From: Rhizobium leguminosarum
Lineage (GTDB): Bacteria; Pseudomonadota; Alphaproteobacteria; Rhizobiales; Rhizobiaceae
DNA: 38,116 nt
Direction of reading: 5' to 3'
NCBI RefSeq assembly: GCF_001652265.1
Contig: NZ_LWBS01000432.1
Location: forward strand, 1 to 38,116
The notes beneath the pieces are model-generated. The model saw only the letters and a list, made by a program, of their open reading frames with translations, was not told the origin of the DNA and did no database searches. Positions 26,154-34,028 of this stretch are shown here, one piece after another. Made by a program: the position numbers and the translations under genes. Each line of letters opens with the position of its first letter. Position 1 is the stretch's first letter.

Positions 26154-26341
26154 CGAAAAGCCCGGCCCCTGCGCCGGCATCCTGCTCCAAGCAAGCAGTC
26201 GATCGGAACGCCTGAAACAGGGCGCTCCACAGTGAACGTTGCGTCTCGCCTGCATCAAAAGGGCGACGGGAGCGTATCCCCTCAATGATTAACTGAGAGA
26301 TCGGCACCTTGCGGTAATCGGCTGCCTGTTTGTGCGATCCG

Positions 26342-26390
26342 ACGGGACACTTGCATTCGCGCCGGCAGATGCGCGAATGCAATACGGGAC
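26342..26390. repeat. Perfect hairpin flanked by 7-bp direct repeats, after uppP
   Basis: TTGCATTCGCGC (26351-26362) and GCGCGAATGCAA (26371-26382) form a perfect 12-bp stem with an 8-base loop. ACGGGAC occurs on each side (26342-26348 and 26384-26390), like a short target duplication. It lies 16 bases after the uppP stop (minus strand). No T-run follows on either strand, so a plain terminator is unlikely; a small palindromic mobile unit or an mRNA-end stabiliser fits better. Confidence 0.5.
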
Positions 26391-26397
26391 GGATATC

Positions 26398-27195
26398 TCA
26401 GGCAATCAAACCAGTCGCGGCCATGCCGAGCAGCAAGACACCGAGAATGATGCGGTAGATGGCAAACAGCGTAAACCGGTTGCTCCTGATGTAGGCAAGC
26501 AGCCATTTGACGGCGATGAAGGCGACGACCGTGGAGACGACGAAGGCGATGGCGAGCGCCGTCCAGTCTTCGCCTGCCGCTCCGCCATCCTTGAATGTCT
26601 TCAGCAATTCATAGCCGCTGGCGGCATACATTGTGGGTATGCCGACGAGAAAGGCGAATTCCGTCGCTGCGGCGCGGTTGCCCGTGCCTGCCAGCATGGC
26701 GACGAAGATCGTGGCGCCGGACCGCGAGGTTCCGGGGAAGACGCCGGCAACGATCTGGGCGATGCCGACCAGGATGGCGACAAGCCAGGTGATCTCTTTA
26801 TGGGGCGGCCTACGGGCGGCGGCCCACTCGGCAAAGATCATCCAGATACCACCGATGATCAGCGCCCAGGCGATCGGCGTCGCAGTCTCCGGAAGTTCAA
26901 AGCCGAGTTTCTTGACGACCAGTCCGAGAATGGCAGTGATGAGAAATGCGACGATCAGCTTGGCGGCATAATCGCGGTTGGCGGGGTCGCGCCAGCCAAG
27001 CACCAGATCCAGCAGACGACGCCAGTAAATGATGGTGACGGCGAGGATGGCGCCCGCCTGAATGACGATGTTGAACATATCCGACCGGTGGCCGAGCCAT
27101 TGCTCCGCAATGATCAGATGGCCGGTGCTCGAGATCGGCAGGAACTCGGTGATCCCCTCGATGACACCGAGAATTGCAGCATTTATATAATCCAT
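26398..27195 (-). CDS. uppP: Undecaprenyl-diphosphate phosphatase (UppP/BacA)
   Basis: A 265-residue inner-membrane enzyme with about eight hydrophobic helices. It removes a phosphate from undecaprenyl pyrophosphate to recycle the lipid carrier for cell-wall and polysaccharide synthesis, and excess copies give bacitracin resistance. The two signature regions are EGITEFLPISSTGH (residues 13-26) and PGTSRSG (154-160). This family is unrelated to the rhizobial peptide-uptake BacA of symbiosis despite the shared old name. It is convergent with the small secreted-peptide gene and divergent from the GST gene. Confidence 0.96.
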   Translation of the reverse strand: MDYINAAILGVIEGITEFLPISSTGHLIIAEQWLGHRSDMFNIVIQAGAILAVTIIYWRRLLDLVLGWRDPANRDYAAKLIVAFLITAILGLVVKKLGFELPETATPIAWALIIGGIWMIFAEWAAARRPPHKEITWLVAILVGIAQIVAGVFPGTSRSGATIFVAMLAGTGNRAAATEFAFLVGIPTMYAASGYELLKTFKDGGAAGEDWTALAIAFVVSTVVAFIAVKWLLAYIRSNRFTLFAIYRIILGVLLLGMAATGLIA

Positions 27196-27316
27196 ACATT
27201 GTCTCCGGTTTAAAGTTCGGTCGGGCCTGAGCGCTTGGGTCGATCAGGCCGCCGCTTCCATTCGTTCGTTAGACCGTGTTTCGCCATTGTCAGATGGCCT
27301 GAAAAATCCGATTCGC

Positions 27317-27345
27317 TTGTATTGGCGGGGCCAAACTCCTATAGC
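27317..27345 (+). promoter_or_regulatory. Candidate promoter of the GST-queG-SDR operon
   Basis: TTGTAT (27317-27322) and TATAGC (27340-27345) are 17 bases apart in the 231-bp gap between uppP and the GST gene. A second perfect -10-like TATAAT (27374-27379) lies closer to the start but lacks a matching -35. Confidence 0.4.
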
Positions 27346-27426
27346 TTCAACCAATGAGTCATGACTAGGGCGCTATAATCGAGCTGCCACACAGTCCTGT
27401 AACAGCAATCACACGCCCGAGTATCG

Positions 27427-28119
27427 ATGCCCACGCTTTATCATCATCCCATGTCATCCGCATCTCGCTTCGTCCGGCTGATCCTGGCGGAATACGGCTA
27501 TCAGGCGGATCTGATCGAGGAGCAGACATGGGAGAAGCGCCGGGATTTCCTGGCGCTCAATCCGGCCGGCATGCTGCCGGTCTATGTCGACGACAGCATG
27601 CGCGCGCTTTGCGGCGCGAGCGTCATTTCCGAATATCTGGACGAGACTCACGGCGTCTTGAAGCGCGACCGGCGGCTGCTCGCCGAAGACCCTTTCCAGC
27701 GGGCGGAAATCCGCCGGCTGACCGAATGGTTCATGCAGAAGATGGAAAACGACGTGACCAAGCCGCTTGCGCGCGAGCGTGTCTATAAGTTGCAGATGAG
27801 CGCCGATCAGGGCGGCGGAGCGCCGGATTCGAAGGTTTTGCGCACGGCCCGCGCGAATATCCGCCAGCATATGCGTTATCTCACCTGGCTTGCCGGCTCA
27901 CGTCAGTGGCTGGCGGGCGAGCGGATGAGCTATGCCGACCTTGCCGCTGCCGCCTCGATCTCTATCCTCGATTATCTCGGCGAGATCGAGTGGGCGGATT
28001 CGCCCGTCGTCAAGGACTGGTACCAGCGGCTGAAATCACGTCCCTCCTTCCGGCCGATGCTGACCGAGCGCGTGCGCGGCCTGACACCGGTTTCACACTA
28101 TGCCGATCTGGATTTCTGA
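27427..28119 (+). CDS. Glutathione S-transferase family protein
   Basis: A 230-residue GST-fold protein. The N-terminal thioredoxin-like domain (1-78) has YHHPMSSASRFVRLILAEYG, with serines at the position of the usual activating Ser/Tyr, then FLALNPAGMLPVYVDD (cis-Pro) and ASVISEYLDE (the glutathione-binding E/S pair). The helical C-terminal domain has LAGERMSYADLAAAASISIL, the N-capping-box region. Substrate unknown. The start is ATG at 27427 with a weak ribosome site. It lies 12 bases upstream of queG, so it is likely the first gene of a three-gene operon. Confidence 0.92.
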   Translation: MPTLYHHPMSSASRFVRLILAEYGYQADLIEEQTWEKRRDFLALNPAGMLPVYVDDSMRALCGASVISEYLDETHGVLKRDRRLLAEDPFQRAEIRRLTEWFMQKMENDVTKPLARERVYKLQMSADQGGGAPDSKVLRTARANIRQHMRYLTWLAGSRQWLAGERMSYADLAAAASISILDYLGEIEWADSPVVKDWYQRLKSRPSFRPMLTERVRGLTPVSHYADLDF

Positions 28120-28131
28120 CGAGGGCTCTTC

Positions 28132-29289
28132 ATGCCCGAACCTGACAATGACGACAAAGAGCGTCGCCGCCGCGACAATTTGACCGAGTTCGTCCGGGCG
28201 GAATCTGCCGCCAAGGGCTTCGATCTCTGCCGCATCACGCGACCGGACGCGATCCCTGAAGCCAAGGAGCGTCTCGGCCAGTTCATCGATGCCGGGCGCC
28301 ACGGGACGATGGACTGGATGGCGGAGACGCGCGACCGACGCGGCGATCCCCGCACACTCTGGAGCGAGGTGCGCTCCGTCGTTGTCTTCGGTCTCAATTA
28401 CACCCCTGAAGAAGATCCCCGCGCTATCCTCGACAAGCCGGAAAAGGCAGCCATTTCGGTCTATGCCCGCAACCGCGATTATCACGACGTCATCAAGGGC
28501 CGGCTGAAGGAGATCGCCACGCGCTTTGCGGCGCGGGCGGGCGCCGATGTGAAGGTCTTCGTCGATACGGCGCCGGTGATGGAAAAGCCCTTAGCGGCGG
28601 CAGCCGGGCTCGGCTGGCAGGGCAAACACACCAATCTCGTCAGCCGCACGCACGGTTCCTGGCTGTTCCTCGGCACGATGTTCACCACCGCCGATCTTGT
28701 GGTCGACGCGCCGGAGTCCGATCATTGCGGCTCCTGCCGCGCCTGTCTCGACATCTGTCCGACGGCTGCCTTTCCGGCGCCTTACCAGATCGACGCGCGG
28801 CGCTGCATCTCCTATCTCACCATCGAGCACAAGGGGCCGATCGACGCCGATTTGCGCGTGCTGATCGGCAATCGCATCTATGGCTGCGACGACTGTCTTG
28901 CCGCCTGTCCCTGGAACAAGTTCGCAAGCTCCGCCTCCGAGATGAAGCTACAGGCGCGGGAAGATCTGAAGGAGCCGTCGATCGCCTTTCTGCTGACACT
29001 CGACGATGCCGCCTTCCGTGCCTTTTTCAGGGGCTCGCCGGTAAAGCGGATCGGCCGCGACCGCTTTATCCGCAACGTGCTGATCGCCGCCGGCAATTCC
29101 GGCGACAAGGCGCTCATCGGGCAATGTCGCGGGCTTTCGGACGATCCCTCGCCCGTGGTGCGCGGCATGGCGGTCTGGGCGCTTTCGCGACTGATGGAGG
29201 CTGGCGAATTTGCGGCCTTTGCCGCACAAAGGGCAGACGAGAGAGATGACGACGTCCTGAACGAATGGCGATTGGCGGGAGTGGGTTGA
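28132..29289 (+). CDS. queG: Epoxyqueuosine reductase
   Basis: A 385-residue cobalamin- and iron-sulfur-dependent enzyme that reduces epoxyqueuosine to queuosine in the wobble position of tRNAs, the last step of queuosine synthesis. The first 4Fe-4S set starts at Cys199 ([12 protein letters not shown]), and the second includes Cys252, Cys255 and Cys259 (CDDCLAAC). The N-terminal cobalamin-binding domain has [10 protein letters not shown] and [20 protein letters not shown], the latter with the conserved Asp and Lys region. A HEAT-like tail follows. Its TGA overlaps the next ATG (TGATG at 29287-29291). Confidence 0.96.
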   Translation: MPEPDNDDKERRRRDNLTEFVRAESAAKGFDLCRITRPDAIPEAKERLGQFIDAGRHGTMDWMAETRDRRGDPRTLWSEVRSVVVFGLNYTPEEDPRAILDKPEKAAISVYARNRDYHDVIKGRLKEIATRFAARAGADVKVFVDTAPVMEKPLAAAAGLGWQGKHTNLVSRTHGSWLFLGTMFTTADLVVDAPESDHCGSCRACLDICPTAAFPAPYQIDARRCISYLTIEHKGPIDADLRVLIGNRIYGCDDCLAACPWNKFASSASEMKLQAREDLKEPSIAFLLTLDDAAFRAFFRGSPVKRIGRDRFIRNVLIAAGNSGDKALIGQCRGLSDDPSPVVRGMAVWALSRLMEAGEFAAFAAQRADERDDDVLNEWRLAGVG

Positions 29290-30161
29290 TGCATGTGATG
29301 ATCTTTGGCTGCGGTTATTCCGGCACGGCAATCGCCAAGGCCTTTGCCGGCGACGGCGTGCGGGTTTCCGGCACCACGCGCTCGCCTAACAAGATGGAAG
29401 CGCTCCGCCGGAACGGCATCGAAGCATTCCTTTTCGACGGCGAGACCATGGAAGAGGGGCTCCGCCAAGCCTTGGAAGGCGTCACTCATCTGGTGCAGTC
29501 GATCGCCCCTGGAAAGGCCGACCCGCTGCTGCGGCTGCTCGGTAAAGACGGCGCACGCCTGCTGCCGAAGCTCGAATGGATCGGTTATCTCTCCACCGTC
29601 GGTGTCTATGGCGATCACCAGGGCGCCTGGGTGAGTGAGGAAACGCCGTGCCTGCCCGTTTCCGGGCGGTCGACCGAGCGGCTCGAGGCGGAAGAGGGCT
29701 GGCTGGCGATGGGCCGGGAGCGCGGCGTGCCGGCGGCGGTGCTTCGCCTTTCCGGCATCTATGGGCCGGGACGCAACGCCTTCTGCAATCTGGACAAGGG
29801 CACGGCGCGACGGCTGATCAAGAAGGACCAGGTGTTCAACCGCATCCGCGTCGAGGATATTGGCGCCGCAGCACGCTTTCTGTCGGAGCGCGGCCTTGGC
29901 GGCATCTATAATGTCACCGACGACCGGCCCGGCCCGCCGCAGGATGTGATCGTCGAGGCAGCCCGCCTGATGGGCGTCGAACCGCCGCCGGAGCAGGCGT
30001 TCGAGACCGCCGAACTGACGCCGATGGCACGCACTTTCTACGGTGAGAGCAAACGGGTTTCGAATGCGAAACTGAAGGCCGCCGGCTTCGCATTCTCCTT
30101 CCCGAACTATCCTATGTCGCTTGCGCAATTATGGCGGGACGGATGCTGGCGGGGGTCGTAG
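29289..30161 (+). CDS. SDR-family NAD(P)-dependent protein, YeeZ-like
   Basis: A 290-residue extended short-chain dehydrogenase. The Rossmann motif is MIFGCGYSGTAIAKAFAGDG (GxGxxG, residues 4-23), followed by TTRSPNKM, WIGYLSTVGVYGDHQGAWVSE and RLSGIYGPGRNAF. The catalytic tyrosine is in VYGD without the usual YxxxK, a feature of YeeZ-type relatives, so enzymatic activity is uncertain. RIRVEDIGAAARFL and YNVTDDRP are the downstream conserved parts. Coupled to queG by a 1-base overlap. The substrate is unknown. Confidence 0.88.
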   Translation: MHVMIFGCGYSGTAIAKAFAGDGVRVSGTTRSPNKMEALRRNGIEAFLFDGETMEEGLRQALEGVTHLVQSIAPGKADPLLRLLGKDGARLLPKLEWIGYLSTVGVYGDHQGAWVSEETPCLPVSGRSTERLEAEEGWLAMGRERGVPAAVLRLSGIYGPGRNAFCNLDKGTARRLIKKDQVFNRIRVEDIGAAARFLSERGLGGIYNVTDDRPGPPQDVIVEAARLMGVEPPPEQAFETAELTPMARTFYGESKRVSNAKLKAAGFAFSFPNYPMSLAQLWRDGCWRGS

Positions 30162-30201
30162 AACTCAGTCCTGTTTGCGACGGATACGCTCACCCAAAAT
30201 G

Positions 30202-30218
30202 AGTAGGAAATTCCTACT
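30202..30218. promoter_or_regulatory. Palindrome AGTAGGAAATTCCTACT
   Basis: Two 8-base arms around a single A, 40 bases after the SDR stop codon and followed by TT. It could be a short terminator hairpin (6 bp with a 5-base loop) or, given its full symmetry, a protein-binding site. Confidence 0.35.
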
Positions 30219-30445
30219 TTCCCGCTTTGGCCGGACAATTTTCGCCGCATCTTATGGTTAACGGCCTTTGAATTTGCCCAAATGTGGCAGTAAATATGGC
30301 GAAATCGGAAAAATATTTTCGCGATTTTCGTGAACGCCATGGCGTTAACTATCCCTTCGGAAAATTCGTTCGGATTTTAACTGATTTTATTAGGTTTTTT
30401 CCACGCTTTGGCGCAGCGCGCATTCCCGGAATCCCGACGTCACGC

Positions 30446-30477
30446 TCACGAATGTTACAGATTGTAATATTCCGTGA
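30446..30477. promoter_or_regulatory. Large inverted repeat upstream of the rlpA-like gene
   Basis: TCACGAATGTTACA (30446-30459) and TGTAATATTCCGTGA (30463-30477) are complementary around GAT, with one mismatch and one bulged base. It lies about 90 bases before the start codon. The size and symmetry point to an operator or a stable leader hairpin; the matching regulator is unknown. Confidence 0.45.
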
Positions 30478-30567
30478 ACTTGCGCGGCACTTTTTCGCCA
30501 CTTTTTCACAGATTTAAGCCCCGCCGCCTGCAAGGGCGTGAGTTCAATAGTTGAGGGATACTCTGTT

Positions 30568-30930
30568 TTGAAGAACATACGTCGTTCTATTGTCGCCGCT
30601 GTAACTATTGCAGCCTGTTCTTCCATGCTTCCGGCGGAGGGTTTTGCTGGCAATGGTTGTGGCGGTGCTTCATGGTACGCACTTCGCTCCAAAACTGCTT
30701 CCGGGGAACGTATGAACCCTGCCATCTTGACTGCCGCACATCGTTCGCTTGCTTTCGGCACCAAGGTGAAGGTCACCAACCGCAACAATGGCCGCACCGT
30801 CGTCGTTCGTATCAACGATCGTGGTCCGTTCATCCGTGGTCGTGTGATCGACCTGTCGCGCGCCGCCGCGCAGAATATCGGGATGGTGAGCTCCGGCACT
30901 GCGAAGGTCTGCTACCAGGTCGTCAGCTGA
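30568..30930 (+). CDS. rlpA: RlpA-like double-psi beta-barrel protein
   Basis: A 120-residue exported protein. I start it at TTG 30568, with GAGGG 10 bases upstream, because this gives a clean signal peptide: [20 protein letters not shown] with cleavage near [12 protein letters not shown] at 30538 would place ten residues before it. The mature part is a single RlpA double-psi barrel: [38 protein letters not shown] and [19 protein letters not shown], including the conserved Asp of NDRGPF and of DLSRAAA. Relatives are lytic transglycosylases acting on stem-peptide-free glycans at the septum. There is no SPOR domain, so this is a short form. A terminator follows. Confidence 0.9.
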   Translation: MKNIRRSIVAAVTIAACSSMLPAEGFAGNGCGGASWYALRSKTASGERMNPAILTAAHRSLAFGTKVKVTNRNNGRTVVVRINDRGPFIRGRVIDLSRAAAQNIGMVSSGTAKVCYQVVS

Positions 30931-30944
30931 GGCCAGCACTGACT

Positions 30945-30968
30945 GCGCCGGAAGCGGCGCTTGCTCTT
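30945..30968 (+). terminator. Terminator of the rlpA-like gene
   Basis: GCGCCG (30945-30950), GAAG loop and CGGCGC (30955-30960) are followed by TTGCTCTT. A compact GC stem with a moderately T-rich tail, 15 bases after the stop. Confidence 0.6.
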
Positions 30969-31074
30969 GCCGTCAATCGCGGTTACCACCCGGTTGAGAC
31001 TTGTGAACAAACGACTGCGTGACACTCGCGTTTGCGCTGAACGTTCACACGCCACGGCAACAGGAGACATGTGA

Positions 31075-32364
31075 ATGCGTCTGGGCGGCCGCCTCGAAGG
31101 GGCGATTTCTGTGCTCGCGGACATCGACGCCCGCAAGCGGCCCGTCGCCGACGCGCTGAAGGACTGGGGCCTCGCGCACCGCTTCGCCGGCTCCGGCGAT
31201 CGTGCTGCGATCGGCAACATCGTCTATGACGCACTGCGCATGCGGCTTTCCCATGCCTGGCTGATGGATGACGACAGTGCTGCGGCCATTGCCCATGCCG
31301 TCATGTTCCGCCAATGGGGTTTCAGGCCAGACAGTCTTGCCACTGAGCTGGCGGACGACAAGTTTGCGCCGGCACCGCTTTCAGCCGACGCTGTTGCGGC
31401 CTTTCAAAGCCGCTCGCTCGACGATGCGCCGCCGCATATTCGCGGCGATATTCCCGAATGGGTCCAACCCTCCTTCGAACAGGCCTTCGGCGCCGCATGG
31501 CTTTCCGAGGCACAAGCGCTCGCCGCTCGCCCGACGCTCGATCTGCGCGCCAACAGCCTCAAGGCCTCCCGCGACAAGGTCGTCAAGGCGCTCGAAAGAG
31601 CCAACGCACATGCAGCGAAGATCGCCCGCTACGGCATCCGGATTGCCGCCGGCGAAGGCGCCTCGCGTCTTCCCAACGTGACAGCCGAGCTTTCGTTCCA
31701 GAAAGGCTGGTTCGAAGTTCAGGACGAGGGATCGCAGATCGTCGCCGACCTGGTGCTCGCCCATGATGGCGAACAGGTTCTCGACTATTGCGCCGGCGGC
31801 GGCGGCAAGACGCTCGCCATGGCGGCGGCCATGCAGAACAAGGGGCAGGTTCACGCCTATGACGCCGATCGCAAACGGCTGGCGCCGATCATCGAGCGGC
31901 TGAAGCGGGCGGGCACACGCAATGTCCAGGTGCATGACGACGCCAGGGCGCTCTCCGGCCTTGCCGGACGCTGCGACAAGGTGCTGGTCGACGCGCCCTG
32001 CACCGGCACCGGCACGTGGCGCCGCCGCCCCGATACGAAGTGGCGGCTGACGGCGAAGAACCTCGACGAGCGCACCGCCCAGCAGCAGGACGCGCTGGCG
32101 CAGGCGAGCGGCTTCGTCAAATCAGGCGGCGATCTGATCTATGTGACCTGCTCGGTCCTGCCCCAGGAGAACGAGGAACAGGCGCGCCGCTTCACGGCCG
32201 CCAATCCTGATTTTCAGATCGTCAGCGCCCTGCCTGCCTGGGATCAGCTCTTCGGCAAGGATGCCCCGCGTCCGCATTCGTCCGACGGCCTGACGGTGAC
32301 GCTGACGCCCGCCTCCACCGATACCGACGGCTTCTTCTTCTGCCGCATGCAGCGCAAGGGCTAA
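31075..32364 (+). CDS. RsmB/NOP-family RNA (cytosine-5-) methyltransferase
   Basis: A 429-residue SAM-dependent RNA m5C methyltransferase. The N-terminal NusB-like region (about 1-140) precedes the catalytic domain: VLDYCAGGGGKTLAMAA (SAM motif I), VHAYDADRKRL, LVDAPCTGTGTWRRRPD (motif IV, with the release cysteine) and YVTCSVLPQENEEQ (motif VI, with the catalytic cysteine). The C-terminus has the HSSDGLTVTLTP and GFFFCRMQ ending. The rRNA or tRNA target is not readable, so no symbol is given. GGAG lies 9 bases before the ATG at 31075. Confidence 0.93.
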   Translation: MRLGGRLEGAISVLADIDARKRPVADALKDWGLAHRFAGSGDRAAIGNIVYDALRMRLSHAWLMDDDSAAAIAHAVMFRQWGFRPDSLATELADDKFAPAPLSADAVAAFQSRSLDDAPPHIRGDIPEWVQPSFEQAFGAAWLSEAQALAARPTLDLRANSLKASRDKVVKALERANAHAAKIARYGIRIAAGEGASRLPNVTAELSFQKGWFEVQDEGSQIVADLVLAHDGEQVLDYCAGGGGKTLAMAAAMQNKGQVHAYDADRKRLAPIIERLKRAGTRNVQVHDDARALSGLAGRCDKVLVDAPCTGTGTWRRRPDTKWRLTAKNLDERTAQQQDALAQASGFVKSGGDLIYVTCSVLPQENEEQARRFTAANPDFQIVSALPAWDQLFGKDAPRPHSSDGLTVTLTPASTDTDGFFFCRMQRKG

Positions 32365-32571
32365 GGCGGTTTAGCCGAGGCCTGCATCGGAGTGTGACGC
32401 CGCGGCAGAGTGACGCTGCGCAGCAAACGTGAGATGGCGCGGTTGCCGCCGGTTTTTCAAGCCGATGCCGTTCAAAAAAGGCAGCGCGGACACCGCCTCC
32501 GCATCCTTAAAATCATTCCAAACTAGAGTGTTTGACACCAGTTTGCTTTTGCGCGAAGAGACGGAGCCCGA

Positions 32572-32677
32572 TTACAGCGCCGCGCGTCTTATCAGACGCG
32601 CAAAGGACGCTGTAACAGTTTGAATCGACGCATCGTGCTTTCCGAAAATCGATTCCGATTTTCGGGCCGATGCGGTA
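32572..32677. repeat. Two-palindrome intergenic repeat (RIME-like), before the imelysin operon
   Basis: Palindrome 1 (32572-32615) pairs TTACAGCG with CGCTGTAA and CGCGTCT with AGACGCG. Palindrome 2 (32630-32673) pairs GCATCG with CGATGC and CGAAAATCG with CGATTTTCG. The pair of large palindromes in about 105 bp matches the description of Rhizobium-specific intergenic mosaic elements, and both halves are sequences I recognise as abundant in Rhizobium. It ends about 30 bases before the operon's first ATG. The rest of the 342-bp gap (32365-32571) holds only a lone TTGACA (32532-32537) without a good -10. Confidence 0.75.
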
Positions 32678-32706
32678 GACGGAAAATCCCGTCACAGGAG
32701 AGGATC

Positions 32707-33981
32707 ATGAAGCTCAACACATTTCGCGCAGCCGTGCTGGCGATCGCCCCCGCCGCCCTGCTCGCCCTTCCCGCGCAGGCCGAGACCGATGCCGCCGCAG
32801 TGGTGAAACACTATGCCGACGTGGCGCATGCGAAATACGAAGACTCGCTGACGACGGCCAAGGCGCTCGACGCCGCGATCGACGCCTTCCTGAAGGCGCC
32901 GACCGATGCGACGCTCAAGGCCGCCAGGGAGGCCTGGATCAAGGCGCGCGTCCCCTACCAGCAGACGGAAGTCTATCGCTTCGGCAATCCGATCGTCGAC
33001 GACTGGGAAGGCAAGGTCAATGCATGGCCGCTCGATGAGGGCCTGATCGACTATGTCGATGCCTCCTACGGCACCGAGAGCGACGAAAATTCTCTCTATG
33101 TGGCAAATGTCATCGCCAACAAGACGATCAAGATCGACGGCAAGGATGTCGACGCCTCCAAGCTGACGCCGGAATTCCTCTCCGGCACGCTCGCCGAGGC
33201 CGGCGGCATCGAAGCCAATGTCGCGACCGGCTATCACGCCATCGAATTCCTGCTCTGGGGTCAGGATCTGAACGGCACGGGCCCTGGCGCCGGCGACCGC
33301 CCGGCAACCGATTACGACCTCAAGAATTGCACGCACGGCAATTGCGACCGGCGCGCCGAATATCTGAAGTCCGCCTCCACCGTGCTGGTTTCCGATCTGC
33401 AGGAAATGACCGACAACTGGACGCCGGACGGTGCGGCGACCAAGAACATCGAAGCCGATCCGAAGGCCGGCCTGGTGGCGATCCTGACGGGCATGGGTTC
33501 GCTTTCCTATGGCGAGCTTGCCGGCGAGCGCATGAAGCTCGGCCTGCTGCTGCACGATCCGGAAGAAGAACATGATTGCTTCTCGGACAATACCTACAAC
33601 TCGCATCTCAACGATGCGATCGGCATCGCTGCCGCCTACACCGGCAACTATACTCGCGTCGACGGCACCAAGCTCAGCGGCCCGTCGCTGCACGATCTGG
33701 TGGCCGCCAAGGACAAGGCGCTCGATGCCGAAGTGGAAGGCAAGCTCAACAAGACGCTCGATGCGATGAATGCCATGGCAAAGCGCGGCGAGACGGTCGA
33801 AAAGTACGACCAGATGATCGGTGAAGGCAACAAGGACGGTAACGCCGTCGTCCAGGCCGCCATCGACGGGCTGATCGACCAGACGAAATCGGTGCAGCGC
33901 GTTATTGCCGCACTCGATCTCGGTACGGTTCAGCTTGAAGGTTCCGACAGCTTGGATAATCCTAACGCCGTCTTCAAATAA
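32707..33981 (+). CDS. Imelysin-family (EfeO/IrpA-like) periplasmic protein
   Basis: A 424-residue exported protein. The ATG at 32707 has AGGAGAGG directly before it; upstream frame runs through a repeat. Signal peptide: MKLNTFRAAVLAIAPAALLA, cut after AQA. The mature part is the imelysin (peptidase M75) helical domain, with the metal-site motif GYHAIE at residues 175-180 (GxHxxE), followed by FLLWGQDLNGTGPGAGDRP. NCTHGNCDRR and HDCFSDNTYN hold three or more cysteines. Imelysins bind iron or other metals and act in periplasmic iron acquisition; peptidase activity is doubtful. It is first of four genes (imelysin, di-haem protein, imelysin, DUF1513). No Irr or RirA box was recognised. Confidence 0.92.
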   Translation: MKLNTFRAAVLAIAPAALLALPAQAETDAAAVVKHYADVAHAKYEDSLTTAKALDAAIDAFLKAPTDATLKAAREAWIKARVPYQQTEVYRFGNPIVDDWEGKVNAWPLDEGLIDYVDASYGTESDENSLYVANVIANKTIKIDGKDVDASKLTPEFLSGTLAEAGGIEANVATGYHAIEFLLWGQDLNGTGPGAGDRPATDYDLKNCTHGNCDRRAEYLKSASTVLVSDLQEMTDNWTPDGAATKNIEADPKAGLVAILTGMGSLSYGELAGERMKLGLLLHDPEEEHDCFSDNTYNSHLNDAIGIAAAYTGNYTRVDGTKLSGPSLHDLVAAKDKALDAEVEGKLNKTLDAMNAMAKRGETVEKYDQMIGEGNKDGNAVVQAAIDGLIDQTKSVQRVIAALDLGTVQLEGSDSLDNPNAVFK

Positions 33982-33990
33982 GCAAAAAGG

Positions 33991-34019
33991 CGGGCCGCTC
34001 CGAAAGCCGGAGCGGCCCG
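33991..34019. terminator. Strong hairpin after the first imelysin gene
   Basis: CGGGCCGCTCCG (33991-34002) and CGGAGCGGCCCG (34008-34019) form a perfect 12-bp stem with a 5-base loop, 9 bases after the stop codon. The plus side lacks a T-run, while the minus side has TTTTT (from AAAAA at 33984-33988). On the plus strand it may reduce rather than stop read-through into the next genes. Confidence 0.6.
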
Positions 34020-34028
34020 GACCCTGAA

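Larger units (their letters stand above)
30162..30567. other. 406-bp AT-rich, palindrome-rich gap before the rlpA-like gene
   Basis: I see no convincing gene here. It holds AGTAGGAAATTCCTACT (30202-30218), a perfect 14-base palindrome AACGCCATGGCGTT (30333-30346), a large inverted repeat at 30446-30477, and two near-identical CACTTTTTC units (30483-30506 region). Base composition is much more AT-rich than the genes around it. It probably contains the end of the SDR operon and the control region of the rlpA-like gene. A 77-codon frame from GTG 30284 has no coding character. Confidence 0.6.

Noticed and set aside
26332..27213. A 293-codon plus-strand frame opposite uppP
   Set aside because: uppP motifs are clear on the minus strand; the plus frame is hydrophilic noise (Asp/Gly/Gln-rich).
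30284..30517. A 77-codon frame (GTG start) in the rlpA leader
   Set aside because: Phe/Arg-rich product from AT-rich palindromic DNA, no ribosome site, no family.
32532..32560. A TTGACA box before the imelysin operon
   Set aside because: No acceptable -10 lies 16-18 bases downstream.
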